Assembly: GCA_039801725.1 (NCBI GenBank)
Contig: JBDRVE010000017.1
Coordinates: 1-35,107 of the forward strand
Reading direction: 5' to 3'
DNA from: a candidate division WOR-3 bacterium
GTDB lineage: Bacteria > Hydrothermota > Tepidihabitantia > Tepidihabitantales > DTDR01
DNA: 35,107 bases
In this document: piece after piece, positions 7,975 to 15,817 of the stretch
Position numbering within the stretch: the stretch's first letter is position 1
How the letters are laid out: the number at the start of each line of letters is the position of its first letter
Program-made: the position numbers and the translations under genes
The notes under the pieces: generated by a model
What the model was told of the DNA's origin: nothing
Database searches by the model: none
What the model saw: the letters and a program-made list of their open reading frames with translations, nothing else

Positions 7975-8996
7975 TCTCTCACATAATTAATTTCATTGGT
8001 CAAAAAGAAAAAGTTTTGTTTCCCGAACTTTTGGAATTTTTAGCCGATTATTATCCCTTAAAAGATACTATAAAAGTTCTAAATAAAATGGTTAAAGTTG
8101 GCTTGCTCACTTCCGAAAACTCCCATTTAATTTTGACAGAAAAAGGAAAAGAGTTATATTTTCAGATAAAATCACCCTTCCGGACCGGTCTTTGCGAAAA
8201 TTGTTTAGGCAAAAGGATTATTATTAATGAAGATTTTCAAAAGATTTTGGAAAAGTTTAAAGAAATTGTGAAAGAAAGACCCCAACCAATTGTTGAATAT
8301 ATTCAAGGTTATATGAAAGAAGAAGATGTTATAAGAAGAATTGTTTTTATGCATTCTTATAATGATTTAAAAGAAAAGAATATTCTTATTATTGGTGACG
8401 ATGATTTATTAAGTGTCGCTTTGGCATTAACTAAATTGCCTAAAAGAATAGTAGTATTAGATATTGATAAAAGGTTAGTTGATTTCTTAGAAGAAATAAA
8501 TAAAAAATACGATTTGAAAATTGAGATTTTTCAATATAATATTAGTGAGCCTTTTCCTAAAAAATTAAAAAAGAAATTTGATGTCTTTTCTTGTGAACCT
8601 TTAGAAACCTATAGTGGCTTAAAATTATTTATTGGACGGGGAATAAATGCTTTAAAGAAAAATGGTGTTGGTTATTTCGGTTTAACAATTCAAGAGGCTT
8701 CTTATCCTAAATGGCAATTTATTCAGAAATTTATTAATCAATCAAATGGTGTGATTACTGATATGATAAAGGGTTTTTCCTCTTATCCAGTGAATAGTTA
8801 CGAAAGTTTTAACTGCGAAGAGGTTTTGTTAAAAAGATTAAAGATGGTAATAAATCCTTCCGGTAAAGAAATTGCTTGGTATAAATCCACCTTAATCCGT
8901 TTTGAAATCTTGGGAGAGCCTAAGAATTTAATAAAGCCAGAAAAAAGGTATAAATTAATTTTTAAAGACGAAGAAGAGGATATTACCATTCCTTAA
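7962..8996 (+). CDS. bpsA: Branched-chain polyamine synthase (N4-bis(aminopropyl)spermidine synthase type)
   Basis: A 344-residue protein of the BpsA family, which adds two aminopropyl groups to the same nitrogen of spermidine to make branched polyamines in thermophiles (family knowledge). Visible parts are an N-terminal winged-helix-like domain (about 1-66), a C-E-N-C pair (Cys78, Cys81), R-P-Q-P...Y-I-Q-G-Y-M (106-118), the Rossmann motif I-L-I-I-G-D-D-D-L-L with catalytic acidic residues at 145-148, V-V-L-D-I-D-K, and C-E-P-L-E-T...G-L-K-L-F-I-G-R-G-I at 211-228. It overlaps speD by 13 bases, which supports the call. The C-terminal tail is acidic. A different aminopropyltransferase is possible, but the G-D-D-D and E-P-L-E-T motifs argue for BpsA. 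Confidence 0.88.
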   Translation: MEKIISHIINFIGQKEKVLFPELLEFLADYYPLKDTIKVLNKMVKVGLLTSENSHLILTEKGKELYFQIKSPFRTGLCENCLGKRIIINEDFQKILEKFKEIVKERPQPIVEYIQGYMKEEDVIRRIVFMHSYNDLKEKNILIIGDDDLLSVALALTKLPKRIVVLDIDKRLVDFLEEINKKYDLKIEIFQYNISEPFPKKLKKKFDVFSCEPLETYSGLKLFIGRGINALKKNGVGYFGLTIQEASYPKWQFIQKFINQSNGVITDMIKGFSSYPVNSYESFNCEEVLLKRLKMVINPSGKEIAWYKSTLIRFEILGEPKNLIKPEKRYKLIFKDEEEDITIP

Positions 8997-9009
8997 TTTA
9001 TTATTTTTA

Positions 9010-9038
9010 TTGACTTTAAAATTTTTTTTTATTATAAT
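9010..9038 (+). promoter_or_regulatory. Leaderless promoter of perR, with overlapping palindrome
   Basis: TTGACT (9010-9015), 17-base spacer, perfect TATAAT (9033-9038), then six bases to ATG 9045. An imperfect 16-base palindrome, ATTATAATTTTGTAAT (9031-9046; 12 of 16 positions symmetric), covers the -10 box and the start codon. It is a candidate autoregulatory Fur/PerR operator. Confidence 0.72.
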
Positions 9039-9044
9039 TTTGTA

Positions 9045-9458
9045 ATGATTACAGATTTGGATAGAATTAAAGAAATGCTTCAAAAAGCAAAAATCAAACC
9101 GACCTATTTAAGAATGCGTCTTTTAAAATATCTCTTAGAGAAGAAAAATCATCCAACAGGTAAAATGATTTATCAAGTATTGAAGAAAGAATTGCCCACG
9201 ATTTCTTTAACCTCTATTTACAATAATTTAGAACTTTTTGCCGAAAAAGGTTTAGTAAAGATTATTTTGCTGGATCCAAAGGAAATAAGATTTGATGGCG
9301 AAAAGGGGCATCATCATTTCTTTTGTGAAAAATGTCGGAAGATAATTGATTTACCAATTGATTGTAGTTTGATTAAAAAGAAAAAAATTTATGGCCATTT
9401 GATAAAAGATTGGGATGGTTATTTTTTTGGGATTTGTAAAGATTGTCAAAATGATTGA
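9045..9458 (+). CDS. perR: Fur-family regulator, PerR type
   Basis: A 137-residue Fur-family repressor: N-terminal winged helix (about 1-80) and C-terminal metal-binding domain. Structural zinc cysteines are C94-E-K-C97 and C131-K-D-C134. Aligning by eye with Bacillus PerR, the regulatory metal ligands correspond to His36, Asp84, His89, His91 and Asp102. Asp at 102, where Fur proteins have Glu, is the residue associated with peroxide sensing in PerR (established for B. subtilis). The downstream genes for rubrerythrin, peroxiredoxin and a disulfide oxidoreductase support a peroxide-response role. It is likely autoregulated through the palindrome over its start. The start has no Shine-Dalgarno site and follows a -10 box by six bases. 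Confidence 0.88.
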   Translation: MITDLDRIKEMLQKAKIKPTYLRMRLLKYLLEKKNHPTGKMIYQVLKKELPTISLTSIYNNLELFAEKGLVKIILLDPKEIRFDGEKGHHHFFCEKCRKIIDLPIDCSLIKKKKIYGHLIKDWDGYFFGICKDCQND

Positions 9459-9723
9459 TAAAAATTTATTAGAAAAGATAAAAGAAGAATTTAATTCCTT
9501 ACGTCAGCCAGAGTGTTATGCTGAAATAAAAGAAATAGGTGATGATTATTTGGTAGTAGAATTTTCAGGAACAAAAGTTAATCTGGCTTGTTGTTTTGAT
9601 GAGAATTTTGTTGACTTTCAATACTATTTAAAAGATTTTAGTAATTTAGAATTCTTAATTGATGAGGTAAAAAGAGAGAGCGATAAATTTATTATAAAAT
9701 ATATTAAGAAGGAGGAGAAATGA
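9451..9723 (+). CDS. Small orphan protein in the peroxide-defence unit
   Basis: A 90-residue soluble protein I do not recognise. It starts at ATG 9451, overlapping perR by eight bases; a longer in-frame reading from 9415 lies inside perR and is not needed. It ends in a TGA that overlaps the rubrerythrin ATG by four bases, and its last codons supply the AAGGAGG site for that gene. It has two adjacent cysteines in [10 protein letters not shown] (near residue 50) and one more in R-Q-P-E-C-Y, within a mixed alpha/beta sequence. Tight coupling on both sides implies a redox or metal role, but this is inference. Confidence 0.8.
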   Translation: MIDKNLLEKIKEEFNSLRQPECYAEIKEIGDDYLVVEFSGTKVNLACCFDENFVDFQYYLKDFSNLEFLIDEVKRESDKFIIKYIKKEEK

Positions 9724-10295
9724 AGACAATTAAAGGAACAAAAACCGAGAAGAACTTATTAATTGCTTTTGCTGGTGAAAGCCAGGCAAGAAATCGTTAT
9801 ACCTTTTTTAGTGAACAGGCAAAAAAGGAAGGTTATTATCAGATTGCTTCAATCTTTTTGGAAACAGCCGATAATGAGCGAGAGCATGCTCAAAGGTTAT
9901 TTAGTTTTTTAGAAGGTGGTTTGATAGAAATTACTGCTTCTTTTCCGGCAGGTAAAATCGGCACTACTGAAGAGAATTTAAAAGCAGCGGCCGAAGGGGA
10001 GAATTACGAATATACTCAAATGTATCCCAGTTTTGCTAAAATTGCTGAGGAGGAGGGGTTTAATGAAATTGCTGCTGTTTTAAAAGCGATTGCGGTTGCT
10101 GAAAAACAGCACGAAAAAAGATATCTTGCTCTTTTAGAAAACTTAAAGAATGGCAAAGTATTTAAAAAAGATAAAGAAGTAGTTTGGAAATGTCAACGAT
10201 GCGGATATATTCATATGGGTAAAGAAGCACCAAATATTTGTCCTTCTTGTGGTTATCCGAAAAATTATTTTGAATTATTATGTGAAAATTGGTAA
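9720..10295 (+). CDS. rbr: Rubrerythrin
   Basis: A 191-residue non-haem di-iron peroxidase that reduces hydrogen peroxide in anaerobes. The N-terminal four-helix bundle supplies the iron ligands: Glu20 in [12 protein letters not shown]53-R-E-H56, the G-E-N-Y-E-Y segment (Glu94, Glu97), and E128-K-Q-H131. The C-terminal rubredoxin domain binds one iron through C158-Q-R-C161 and C174-P-S-C177. The length and domain order are canonical. A strong AAGGAGG precedes the start, which overlaps the orphan gene by four bases. An extra Cys sits near the end (L-L-C-E-N-W). Confidence 0.97.
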   Translation: MKTIKGTKTEKNLLIAFAGESQARNRYTFFSEQAKKEGYYQIASIFLETADNEREHAQRLFSFLEGGLIEITASFPAGKIGTTEENLKAAAEGENYEYTQMYPSFAKIAEEEGFNEIAAVLKAIAVAEKQHEKRYLALLENLKNGKVFKKDKEVVWKCQRCGYIHMGKEAPNICPSCGYPKNYFELLCENW

Positions 10296-10318
10296 AATAA
10301 TTTAAAAAGGAGGAAGAG

Positions 10319-10990
10319 ATGAATAAAGAAGAGAAAAAAGGTATTCCCCTTTTAGGGGAAGATTTTCCAGAAATGAACGTTTTAACCACTCATGGTTTAA
10401 TGAGTTTACCACAAGCCTATAAGGGAAAATGGTTTGTGTTATTTAGCCATCCGGCTGACTTCACGCCTGTTTGTACTACGGAATTTTATGCCTTTCAAGT
10501 TCGGTATCCGCAATTTCGCAAATTAAATTGCGAACTTATTGGATTAAGTGTTGACCAAGTCTTTTCTCATATCAAATGGATTGAATGGATAAAAGAAAAA
10601 CTGAATATTGAAATTGAATTTCCAATAATTGCTGATACTGGCGAAGTGGCTGAAAAACTTGGTTTAATCCATCCGAAAAAGGGAACAAATACTGTGAGAG
10701 CAGTTTTTGTGGTCGATCCCGAAGGAAAAATCAGAGTAATTTTATATTATCCACAAGAATTGGGAAGAAATATTGATGAAATATTAAGAATTGTTGAAGG
10801 AATTCAGATTAGCGATAAAAACAAGGTTGCCTTACCAGCAAATTGGCCTAATAATGAATTGGTAAAAGATAAGGTAATAATCCCACCGGCAAATAATATT
10901 AAACTAGCGAAAGAGCGTTTAGAGAAAGCCAAAACCGGTGAATTTGAATGTTATGATTGGTGGTTTTGTTACAGAAAGTTAGAGAAATAA
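10319..10990 (+). CDS. Thermophile-type 2-Cys peroxiredoxin
   Basis: A 223-residue peroxiredoxin of the Prx6-like family common in thermophilic archaea and bacteria. The peroxidatic cysteine is in [10 protein letters not shown] (Cys52). The C-terminal tail has E-C-Y-D-W-W-F-C (Cys211 and Cys217), the layout described for Aeropyrum pernix thioredoxin peroxidase, where the first of this pair resolves the disulfide. It should reduce peroxide using electrons from a thioredoxin-like donor; the PDO gene starts two bases after its stop and is the obvious candidate. AAAAAGGAGG precedes ATG 10319. Confidence 0.93.
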   Translation: MNKEEKKGIPLLGEDFPEMNVLTTHGLMSLPQAYKGKWFVLFSHPADFTPVCTTEFYAFQVRYPQFRKLNCELIGLSVDQVFSHIKWIEWIKEKLNIEIEFPIIADTGEVAEKLGLIHPKKGTNTVRAVFVVDPEGKIRVILYYPQELGRNIDEILRIVEGIQISDKNKVALPANWPNNELVKDKVIIPPANNIKLAKERLEKAKTGEFECYDWWFCYRKLEK

Positions 10991-10991
10991 A

Positions 10992-11663
10992 ATGGGCGTA
11001 TTACAAGATAGTGTTAAAGAACAAGTAAAGGAACTGTTTAAGGATTTAAAAAATCCGGTTAAGTTGGTTGTTTTTACTCAGGAGAGTTTAGTTACCCTTC
11101 CGACTTTTGAATGTGAGACCTGTCGGGATAACCGAATTTTAATGGAAGAACTTGCCTCTCTTTCCGATAAAATAAGTATTGAGATTTATGACTTCTTAAA
11201 AGATGAAGAAAAGAAAAATCAATATGGGATTGATAAGATACCAGCGACCGCAATAGTTGGTGAAAAGGATTACGGAATTAGATTTTACGGCTTGCCGGCA
11301 GGTTATGAGTTTTCGACAATCATCCACGCAATAAAGTTGGTATCAGAAGGAGAAAGCAAGATAAGCGAAACAAACAAAGGGAAATTAGCCACCCTTACTA
11401 AACCAATACATATTCAGGTTTTTGTTACTTTAACTTGTCCTTATTGTCCCCAAGCAGGTTATCTTGCTTATCAATTGGCAATGGCAAATGATCTAATAAA
11501 GGCTGATGTGATCAACGCTGGTGAGTTTCCCCAATTGGCTCAAAAATATAATGTCTTTGCGGTGCCCAAAATCGTGATTAACGAAATTGTCCAATTTGAA
11601 GGTGCGGTGCCAGAGGATGTTTTTGTGGAAAAAGCGATTATGGCTCATAACACCACGATTTAA
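10992..11663 (+). CDS. Protein disulfide oxidoreductase with two thioredoxin folds
   Basis: A 223-residue protein made of two tandem thioredoxin-like units, the arrangement of thermophile PDO proteins. The active sites are C41-E-T-C44 in the N-terminal unit and C149-P-Y-C152 in the C-terminal unit; C-P-Y-C is the usual PDO motif, while C-E-T-C is less common. Cis-Pro loops follow (K-I-P-A-T-A and A-V-P-K-I-V). PDOs form or reduce protein disulfides and can feed electrons to peroxiredoxins. Here it is packed between the peroxiredoxin (one base gap) and the ttuA-like gene (one shared base), so an electron-donor role to Prx is a reasonable inference. Confidence 0.92.
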   Translation: MGVLQDSVKEQVKELFKDLKNPVKLVVFTQESLVTLPTFECETCRDNRILMEELASLSDKISIEIYDFLKDEEKKNQYGIDKIPATAIVGEKDYGIRFYGLPAGYEFSTIIHAIKLVSEGESKISETNKGKLATLTKPIHIQVFVTLTCPYCPQAGYLAYQLAMANDLIKADVINAGEFPQLAQKYNVFAVPKIVINEIVQFEGAVPEDVFVEKAIMAHNTTI

Positions 11664-12553
11664 TGAAATGCGTTGTTTGTAAAAGAAATGCTGAGATAAA
11701 AGTTCTTGCTTCCTTTTGTCCTGATTGTTTTATAACCCACTACGAAAGAAGGGTTGAAAGGTTAATTAAAAAATGGCGATTGGTTAGCAAGGGTGACCGA
11801 ATTCTTATTTGTGTTTCCGGTGGTAAAGATTCTCTAAGTTGTGCGGAAGTTCTTTATCGATTAAAAAATCGGTTTCAGTATGAGATTGGTGTTCTAAATT
11901 TAGATGTAAATATTCCTCAATGTTCTAACGAAAGGACAAAAAAAGTAGTCGAGGAATTTTGTAAAGAAAGAGGGATTCCCTTTTATTTTACTTCCTTTGC
12001 TGAATATTTAAAAATTTCGGAGATTGATAAGATTTTTAAAGTTTCCCGTCGACCAATTTGCGGCACCTGCGGAATGATAAAAAGATATATCTTTAATCGT
12101 TTTGCTCGGGAAAATAATTTTAATAAAGTAGCCACTGGTCATTGTGCCGATGATATAATAAAATTCTTCTTTAAAAATTTTGAGAGCGGTTATTTTTCTT
12201 GGATAGATAAATTAAAGCCTTTTACTCCTTCTTTTCATCCAAAGGTATTGCCCCGTATCCGACCTTTATATAACTGTTTGGAAATAGAAAATTATGCCTA
12301 TGTTAAGTTTAAAAGAATAGAAATTGCCACTTGCGTTATGTGCTCTTATTTTACGAGAAAAGATGAATGGGATGAGATATTCAGGTTTATTGATGAGAAA
12401 AAACCCCAATTCAAATTAAACTTTGTGAGAAATTTAGCCGAAGTAAAGATAATTGGACCGGACAAGGAAAAGGAATATTATGAGTGCGAAATCTGTGGTG
12501 AAATAACGGATAAAAAAATCTGTACAGTCTGTAATTTGAAATCAAAAATTTAA
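11663..12553 (+). CDS. ttuA: TtuA-like tRNA 2-thiolation enzyme (TIGR00269 type)
   Basis: A 296-residue adenine-nucleotide alpha-hydrolase with the layout of TtuA, which makes 2-thiouridine (as s2T54) in thermophile tRNA. An N-terminal zinc site (C3-V-V-C6, C19-P-D-C22) is followed by the ATP loop S-G-G-K-D-S (52-57), C133-G-T-C136 and Cys224, which match the three ligands of the 4Fe-4S cluster, T-G-H-C-A-D-D (158-164), and a C-terminal zinc site (C275-E-I-C278, C287-T-V-C290). Its ATG shares one base with the PDO stop. No ubiquitin-like sulfur carrier (TtuB) is in the window. An oxygen-labile cluster enzyme in a peroxide-defence unit makes sense but is unusual. A Ctu1/Ncs6-type target (U34) is the alternative. 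Confidence 0.85.
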   Translation: MKCVVCKRNAEIKVLASFCPDCFITHYERRVERLIKKWRLVSKGDRILICVSGGKDSLSCAEVLYRLKNRFQYEIGVLNLDVNIPQCSNERTKKVVEEFCKERGIPFYFTSFAEYLKISEIDKIFKVSRRPICGTCGMIKRYIFNRFARENNFNKVATGHCADDIIKFFFKNFESGYFSWIDKLKPFTPSFHPKVLPRIRPLYNCLEIENYAYVKFKRIEIATCVMCSYFTRKDEWDEIFRFIDEKKPQFKLNFVRNLAEVKIIGPDKEKEYYECEICGEITDKKICTVCNLKSKI

Positions 12554-12563
12554 TTTATATAAT
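12536..12563 (+). promoter_or_regulatory. Promoter of the lipoprotein gene
   Basis: TTGAAA (12536-12541), 16-base spacer, perfect TATAAT (12558-12563). A second TATAAT lies at 12568-12573 without a matching -35. Transcription near 12570 would give a leader of about 20 bases containing AAAGGAG (12576-12582). The -35 lies inside the end of ttuA. Confidence 0.55.
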
Positions 12564-12589
12564 AAATTATAATTTAAAGGAGAATTTGA

Positions 12590-13075
12590 ATGGCAAAATT
12601 AAATTATTTTATTTTATTTTTAATAATAATTTTTAGTTGCTCCCAAAAGAAAACCGAGGAAAGAAGAGTTGAAAAAATTTTTGCTTACGGAATAACTTTG
12701 ACAAAAGAGAGTTCTCCGAAAGAGGTGGCTAATCTTTTAATTAAGGGTTTAGATAATGAAGATGAGGAACTATTAAAAAAATTGGTGGCGGTAAATTATG
12801 AGATAAAAGAACTGACAAAAATTTTTAAAGAGCACGGTAAGAAAGTGAAAATCAAAAAGGAAGATGTTATAGATTTAACGGTTAGCGGTTGGCTTTTAAC
12901 TTATACCTTTTTTGAGAAAGGAAAGACAAGAGTAATAGAGGAGGAAATAGAAGGAGATTTTGCTTATGTTTATGCTTCGGGAATAAAGCCTAATGGAAAA
13001 GAAAGAACAATAGAGATTAGAATGGTTAAAGAAGAGGGATTTTGGAAGATTCAAGCGGGATTAAAAGAATATTAA
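12590..13075 (+). CDS. Putative lipoprotein with NTF2-like (DUF4878-type) domain
   Basis: A 161-residue protein with a short lipoprotein signal: a hydrophobic run ends in I-F-S-C, making Cys17 the likely lipidation site. A charged linker follows. The remaining ~120 residues start with S-S-P-K-E-V-A-N-L-L-I-K-G-L-D-N-E-D and end G-F-W-K-I-Q-A-G-L, a pattern typical of small NTF2-like export proteins such as DUF4878 (family resemblance from memory). The ATG is set by AAAGGAG seven bases upstream. It has its own probable promoter. The role is unknown; such domains often bind small molecules or act as envelope scaffolds. Confidence 0.7.
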   Translation: MAKLNYFILFLIIIFSCSQKKTEERRVEKIFAYGITLTKESSPKEVANLLIKGLDNEDEELLKKLVAVNYEIKELTKIFKEHGKKVKIKKEDVIDLTVSGWLLTYTFFEKGKTRVIEEEIEGDFAYVYASGIKPNGKERTIEIRMVKEEGFWKIQAGLKEY

Positions 13076-13324
13076 TCTTTGCTAAGATATTTTTGTAACG
13101 GACTGGGCAATCGTTATCGGTTATGTAAGGGCAGTAATCAAAAACATTATAATTCCAAATAACAACTAAGGGATTGGTAGAAAATAAAATAAGATTCTAA
13201 AAGGTAGTATGAGAATATTATAAAATCGAAATATTTATTCAAGAAATTTTAAGATATTTAACCGATTTCTTAGTTATCCTTATAAATCCTTATATTTCTT
13301 ATTATTATCTTTTTATAATTTGTG
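13076..13324. other. AT-rich intergenic segment before repeat copy B
   Basis: No convincing gene. On the minus strand about 20 codons (13090-13160) look protein-like (N-V-F-D-Y-C-P-Y-I-T-D-N-D-C-P), but the frame has no start, meets a stop upstream and runs antisense into the lipoprotein gene. It could be a decayed fragment or chance. Confidence 0.3.
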
Positions 13325-13429
13325 AAAACTAAATACTATAATATCTCCTATACTGCTCCCTTTTTAATAGAAAGTAAAATCCCCTTGTTCTAATTAAGAT
13401 AGATTTTAAAAAATATCCAAAAGAGAGAT

Positions 13430-13579
13430 TTATTTAAGTATTAAGTAAAGAAAAATCAATACTTTAAGCACCTCCTTTTTAGGTTTATCTTTTAGTAATT
13501 CTTTCTTAATCAAAATCCCAAAATCTAATACTTTCCTTCTTCCATAATACCAATATTTTGATTTCCAAATTCTCCCCAT
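13430..13579 (-). pseudogene. Small ORF inside repeat copy B (49 residues)
   Basis: An ATG at 13579 opens a 49-codon frame ending in TAA at 13430. The product is aromatic and basic at the start (M-G-R-I-W-K-S-K-Y-W-Y-Y-G-R-R-K) and contains K-P-K-K-E-V-L-K. Copy A has a different 70-residue frame that ends in phase with the same K-K-E-V-L-K stretch. This suggests a remnant of a once-longer coding region or a fast-evolving small protein. I cannot assign a family. Confidence 0.3.
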
Positions 13580-13591
13580 ATATATAATACG

Positions 13592-13622
13592 AAAAAAGAG
13601 CCCAAAAGGTTACCACTTTTTT
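13592..13622. terminator. Hairpin with A and T runs at the end of repeat copy B
   Basis: AAAAAAG (13592-13598) pairs with CTTTTTT (13616-13622) around an inner loop containing CCCAAAAGG, which could extend the structure. Runs of A and T on both arms make it a possible two-way terminator that would insulate the DUF5916 promoter six bases further on. Copy A has the same structure at 28368-28398. Confidence 0.45.
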
Positions 13623-13627
13623 ATTAC

Positions 13628-13655
13628 TTGAAATTTAAATTCAAATTTCTATAAT
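13628..13655 (+). promoter_or_regulatory. Leaderless promoter of the DUF5916 gene
   Basis: TTGAAA (13628-13633), 16-base spacer, perfect TATAAT (13650-13655), then seven bases to ATG 13663. No Shine-Dalgarno site. The -35 box abuts the end of repeat copy B. Confidence 0.68.
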
Positions 13656-13662
13656 CAAATAA

Positions 13663-15783
13663 ATGATATTATTATTTCTTTTTCTCCTAAATAAGGATTT
13701 TTTAGAGGTTAATAAAGTTGATAAGATTTTTATTGATGGAATAGAGGAAGAGGTTTGGCAAATTGCCGATTCAATAATTATTGAAAAGCAATTTTACCCC
13801 TATTATGATTCTCTTGCCAGTTATAAGACTATTGTAAAGGTTCTACAGGATAAAGATAACTTGTATTTTCTTATTAAAACTGATTTCCAAAAGGATAGAC
13901 CTAATACTTCTTTAAGTGGCGATTTAGATTGTTATCATATTTACCTTGACCCTGTTCTTTCTAAATTAAATGCTTACTGTTTTAGTGTCAATGCTGTTAA
14001 TGAGCGAAGCACTGGCTTTTTATTGGATGATGGAAGAAGGACAGATATTTGGGAAGGGGTGTATGATAGTAAAACAAAAATTTATAAAGATGCCAATAAT
14101 AATTATCTATTAATTTGCGAAATTAAAATTCCTTTTAAGAATTTTCGTTATAGAAAAGATATAAATAAATGGGGTTTTCAAATAAAGGTATATTATCAAA
14201 AAAAGCGAGAGACTTGTTATTTTCTTTTGCCCGAACAAGAAGAAGGATTAAGGGTATCAAAATTTGGTACTTTAAGAAATGTTTTGCCCTATTCCCAAGG
14301 AATTGGTATGGAAATATATCCGGTTGGAGTTTTAAAGAACGAATATTATGTTGGTCGGGATAAGAAAAGATTAGGGAAGATTTTACCTTGGGTTGGTTTA
14401 GATATTGCTTATAAAAAAGAAGATAAACAGATAAATTTAACTTTCTTGCCCGATTTTGCCGAAATTGAGTCCGACCCATTCACAATGACTTTAGGCAAAT
14501 ATGAAATTTATTATTCAGAAAGAAGGCATTTTTTTATAGAAGGTAAAAACTATTTTGAACCAGCAACAATGGGTGTGGGTTTTTATTCACCAATTAAAGT
14601 TTTTTATTCAAGAAGGATTGGTAGAAAAATGCGTGATTATTCGGGCGAAGTGCCGATTTTAAGTGGTCTAAAATTTACTGGTCGGTTTGAGAAGTATGAG
14701 ATTGGTTTTCTAAATTCTCTTACTGGTGAGAAGTTTGGTGAATGGGATACCTCTTTTTATAATACTTGGAATGTATTTCGGATAAAAAGATATTTCTTTA
14801 CCAATTCAGAAATTGGTCTTCTTGCTACTCATAAATATGATATAGAAAGAAAAGAAAGTTTCTTTAACTTTGATAACGATGGTGCTTTAAGATTTGGGAA
14901 AAATCAGTTTTTATGGCAGATAGTGGGCAATAAAAATAAAAACGAAAAATTTGGCTATGCTATTCAAAATGGCGGAGTTTATTATTTAACAAAAAATATT
15001 ACTACTTTTTATAGTTTGCAATATGTAAGTAATAATTTTGATATTAGTTCAATGGGTTATGCTAATTTCGCTTCTGGCGATAGAGATATAAATTTAGGAA
15101 TTGCCTATACAAATTTTCCTCAAAGTGGGATAGTTTCTTTTTATTCTTTAACACCTTTCCTTTGGCAAAATAAAGAGATTAATGAAGTTGATTGGTCAAG
15201 AATATTGGGAATAGAGTTTAATTTTCAATTAAGAAAACCAGAAATTTTTTATAATAGTCATTTTTATTATGGAAAAGGGATCGAAGATACCATTAAATAT
15301 TCTTATATTGGCGTCAATCCTGCTTTATCTTTCTCTTTTGGTCAAGTAAGTTTTTGGTTCGGAAGTTGGTTTGGAAAAAATTATAATTATTTAAGGAGAT
15401 TTGTTGCTTGGCAGGCACAAAATTGGGCCGGGCTTCATTTGCCAATTTTAGAAAGGGTATCTTTAAATTTTTATTGTAGTAATTGGATAGAATTTGATAC
15501 TTTAAATAGGCATTTATCAACTACTTTAAGTCCTATCTTTTCTCTTGGTTATAAATTTACTCCCTATATGGGAATAACCTTTTATTCTAACCCTCCTTTA
15601 AGTTACCAAAATTCTCAATTTACTCTCTTCCAATTAAGAACCGCCTTATATTATTATTGGGAGATAAAACCAAAATCAAAGGTTTATTTTGTGATAAATG
15701 AACTTCTTATAAAAAATAATAATAAATGGCAAGAGAATGAGCGGATATTAGCGATAAAAATAAAGTACTTTTACTGGTTTTAA
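13663..15783 (+). CDS. DUF5916 outer-membrane protein with N-terminal CBM9-like domain
   Basis: A 706-residue envelope protein. A very short hydrophobic start (M-I-L-L-F-L-F-L-L) serves as signal peptide. Residues ~15-200 resemble the carbohydrate-binding family 9-like module: V-D-K-I-F-I-D-G-I-E-E-E-V-W, D-K-D-N-L-Y-F-L-I-K-T-D, then W-E-G-V-Y-D and I-P-F-K-N-F-R-Y. Next come the DUF5916 hallmarks, D-F-A-E-I-E-S-D-P and R-R-H-F-F-I-E-G-K-N-Y-F. The rest (~300-706) is a long series of aromatic beta strands consistent with a barrel. Such proteins are common in Bacteroidetes and relatives; the substrate is unknown. The short signal is consistent with the leaderless start, since no upstream in-frame extension is available behind the -10 box. 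Confidence 0.85.
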   Translation: MILLFLFLLNKDFLEVNKVDKIFIDGIEEEVWQIADSIIIEKQFYPYYDSLASYKTIVKVLQDKDNLYFLIKTDFQKDRPNTSLSGDLDCYHIYLDPVLSKLNAYCFSVNAVNERSTGFLLDDGRRTDIWEGVYDSKTKIYKDANNNYLLICEIKIPFKNFRYRKDINKWGFQIKVYYQKKRETCYFLLPEQEEGLRVSKFGTLRNVLPYSQGIGMEIYPVGVLKNEYYVGRDKKRLGKILPWVGLDIAYKKEDKQINLTFLPDFAEIESDPFTMTLGKYEIYYSERRHFFIEGKNYFEPATMGVGFYSPIKVFYSRRIGRKMRDYSGEVPILSGLKFTGRFEKYEIGFLNSLTGEKFGEWDTSFYNTWNVFRIKRYFFTNSEIGLLATHKYDIERKESFFNFDNDGALRFGKNQFLWQIVGNKNKNEKFGYAIQNGGVYYLTKNITTFYSLQYVSNNFDISSMGYANFASGDRDINLGIAYTNFPQSGIVSFYSLTPFLWQNKEINEVDWSRILGIEFNFQLRKPEIFYNSHFYYGKGIEDTIKYSYIGVNPALSFSFGQVSFWFGSWFGKNYNYLRRFVAWQAQNWAGLHLPILERVSLNFYCSNWIEFDTLNRHLSTTLSPIFSLGYKFTPYMGITFYSNPPLSYQNSQFTLFQLRTALYYYWEIKPKSKVYFVINELLIKNNNKWQENERILAIKIKYFYWF

Positions 15784-15812
15784 TTGACTTTTAAGCAATT
15801 TTATGTTAAAAT
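15784..15812 (+). promoter_or_regulatory. Leaderless promoter of clpC
   Basis: TTGACT (15784-15789), 17-base spacer, TAAAAT (15807-15812), five bases to ATG 15818. No Shine-Dalgarno site. No CIRCE or CtsR-type operator was seen. Confidence 0.7.
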
Positions 15813-15817
15813 AAAGT

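Larger units (their letters stand above)
13325..13623 (-). repeat. Dispersed element, copy B
   Basis: This 299-base stretch, read on the minus strand, matches copy A at 28367-28744 read on the plus strand. The left-end block (13573-13623) matches about 47 of 51 positions. The right-end block (13325-13374) matches 48 of 50. A 19-base core, TAAAAAGGAGGTGCTTAAA (13463-13481, minus), is identical. The interior between these blocks is diverged and about 80 bases shorter. A hairpin (13592-13598 with 13616-13622) forms the end closest to the DUF5916 promoter, whose -35 box begins at 13628. No terminal inverted repeats or target duplications are apparent. Confidence 0.8.

Noticed and set aside
13036-13160. 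Protein-like minus-strand frame containing Y-N-V-F-D-Y-C-P-Y-I-T-D-N-D-C-P
   Set aside because: No start codon, a stop soon upstream, and the frame continues antisense into the lipoprotein gene. Probably chance or an unidentifiable fragment.
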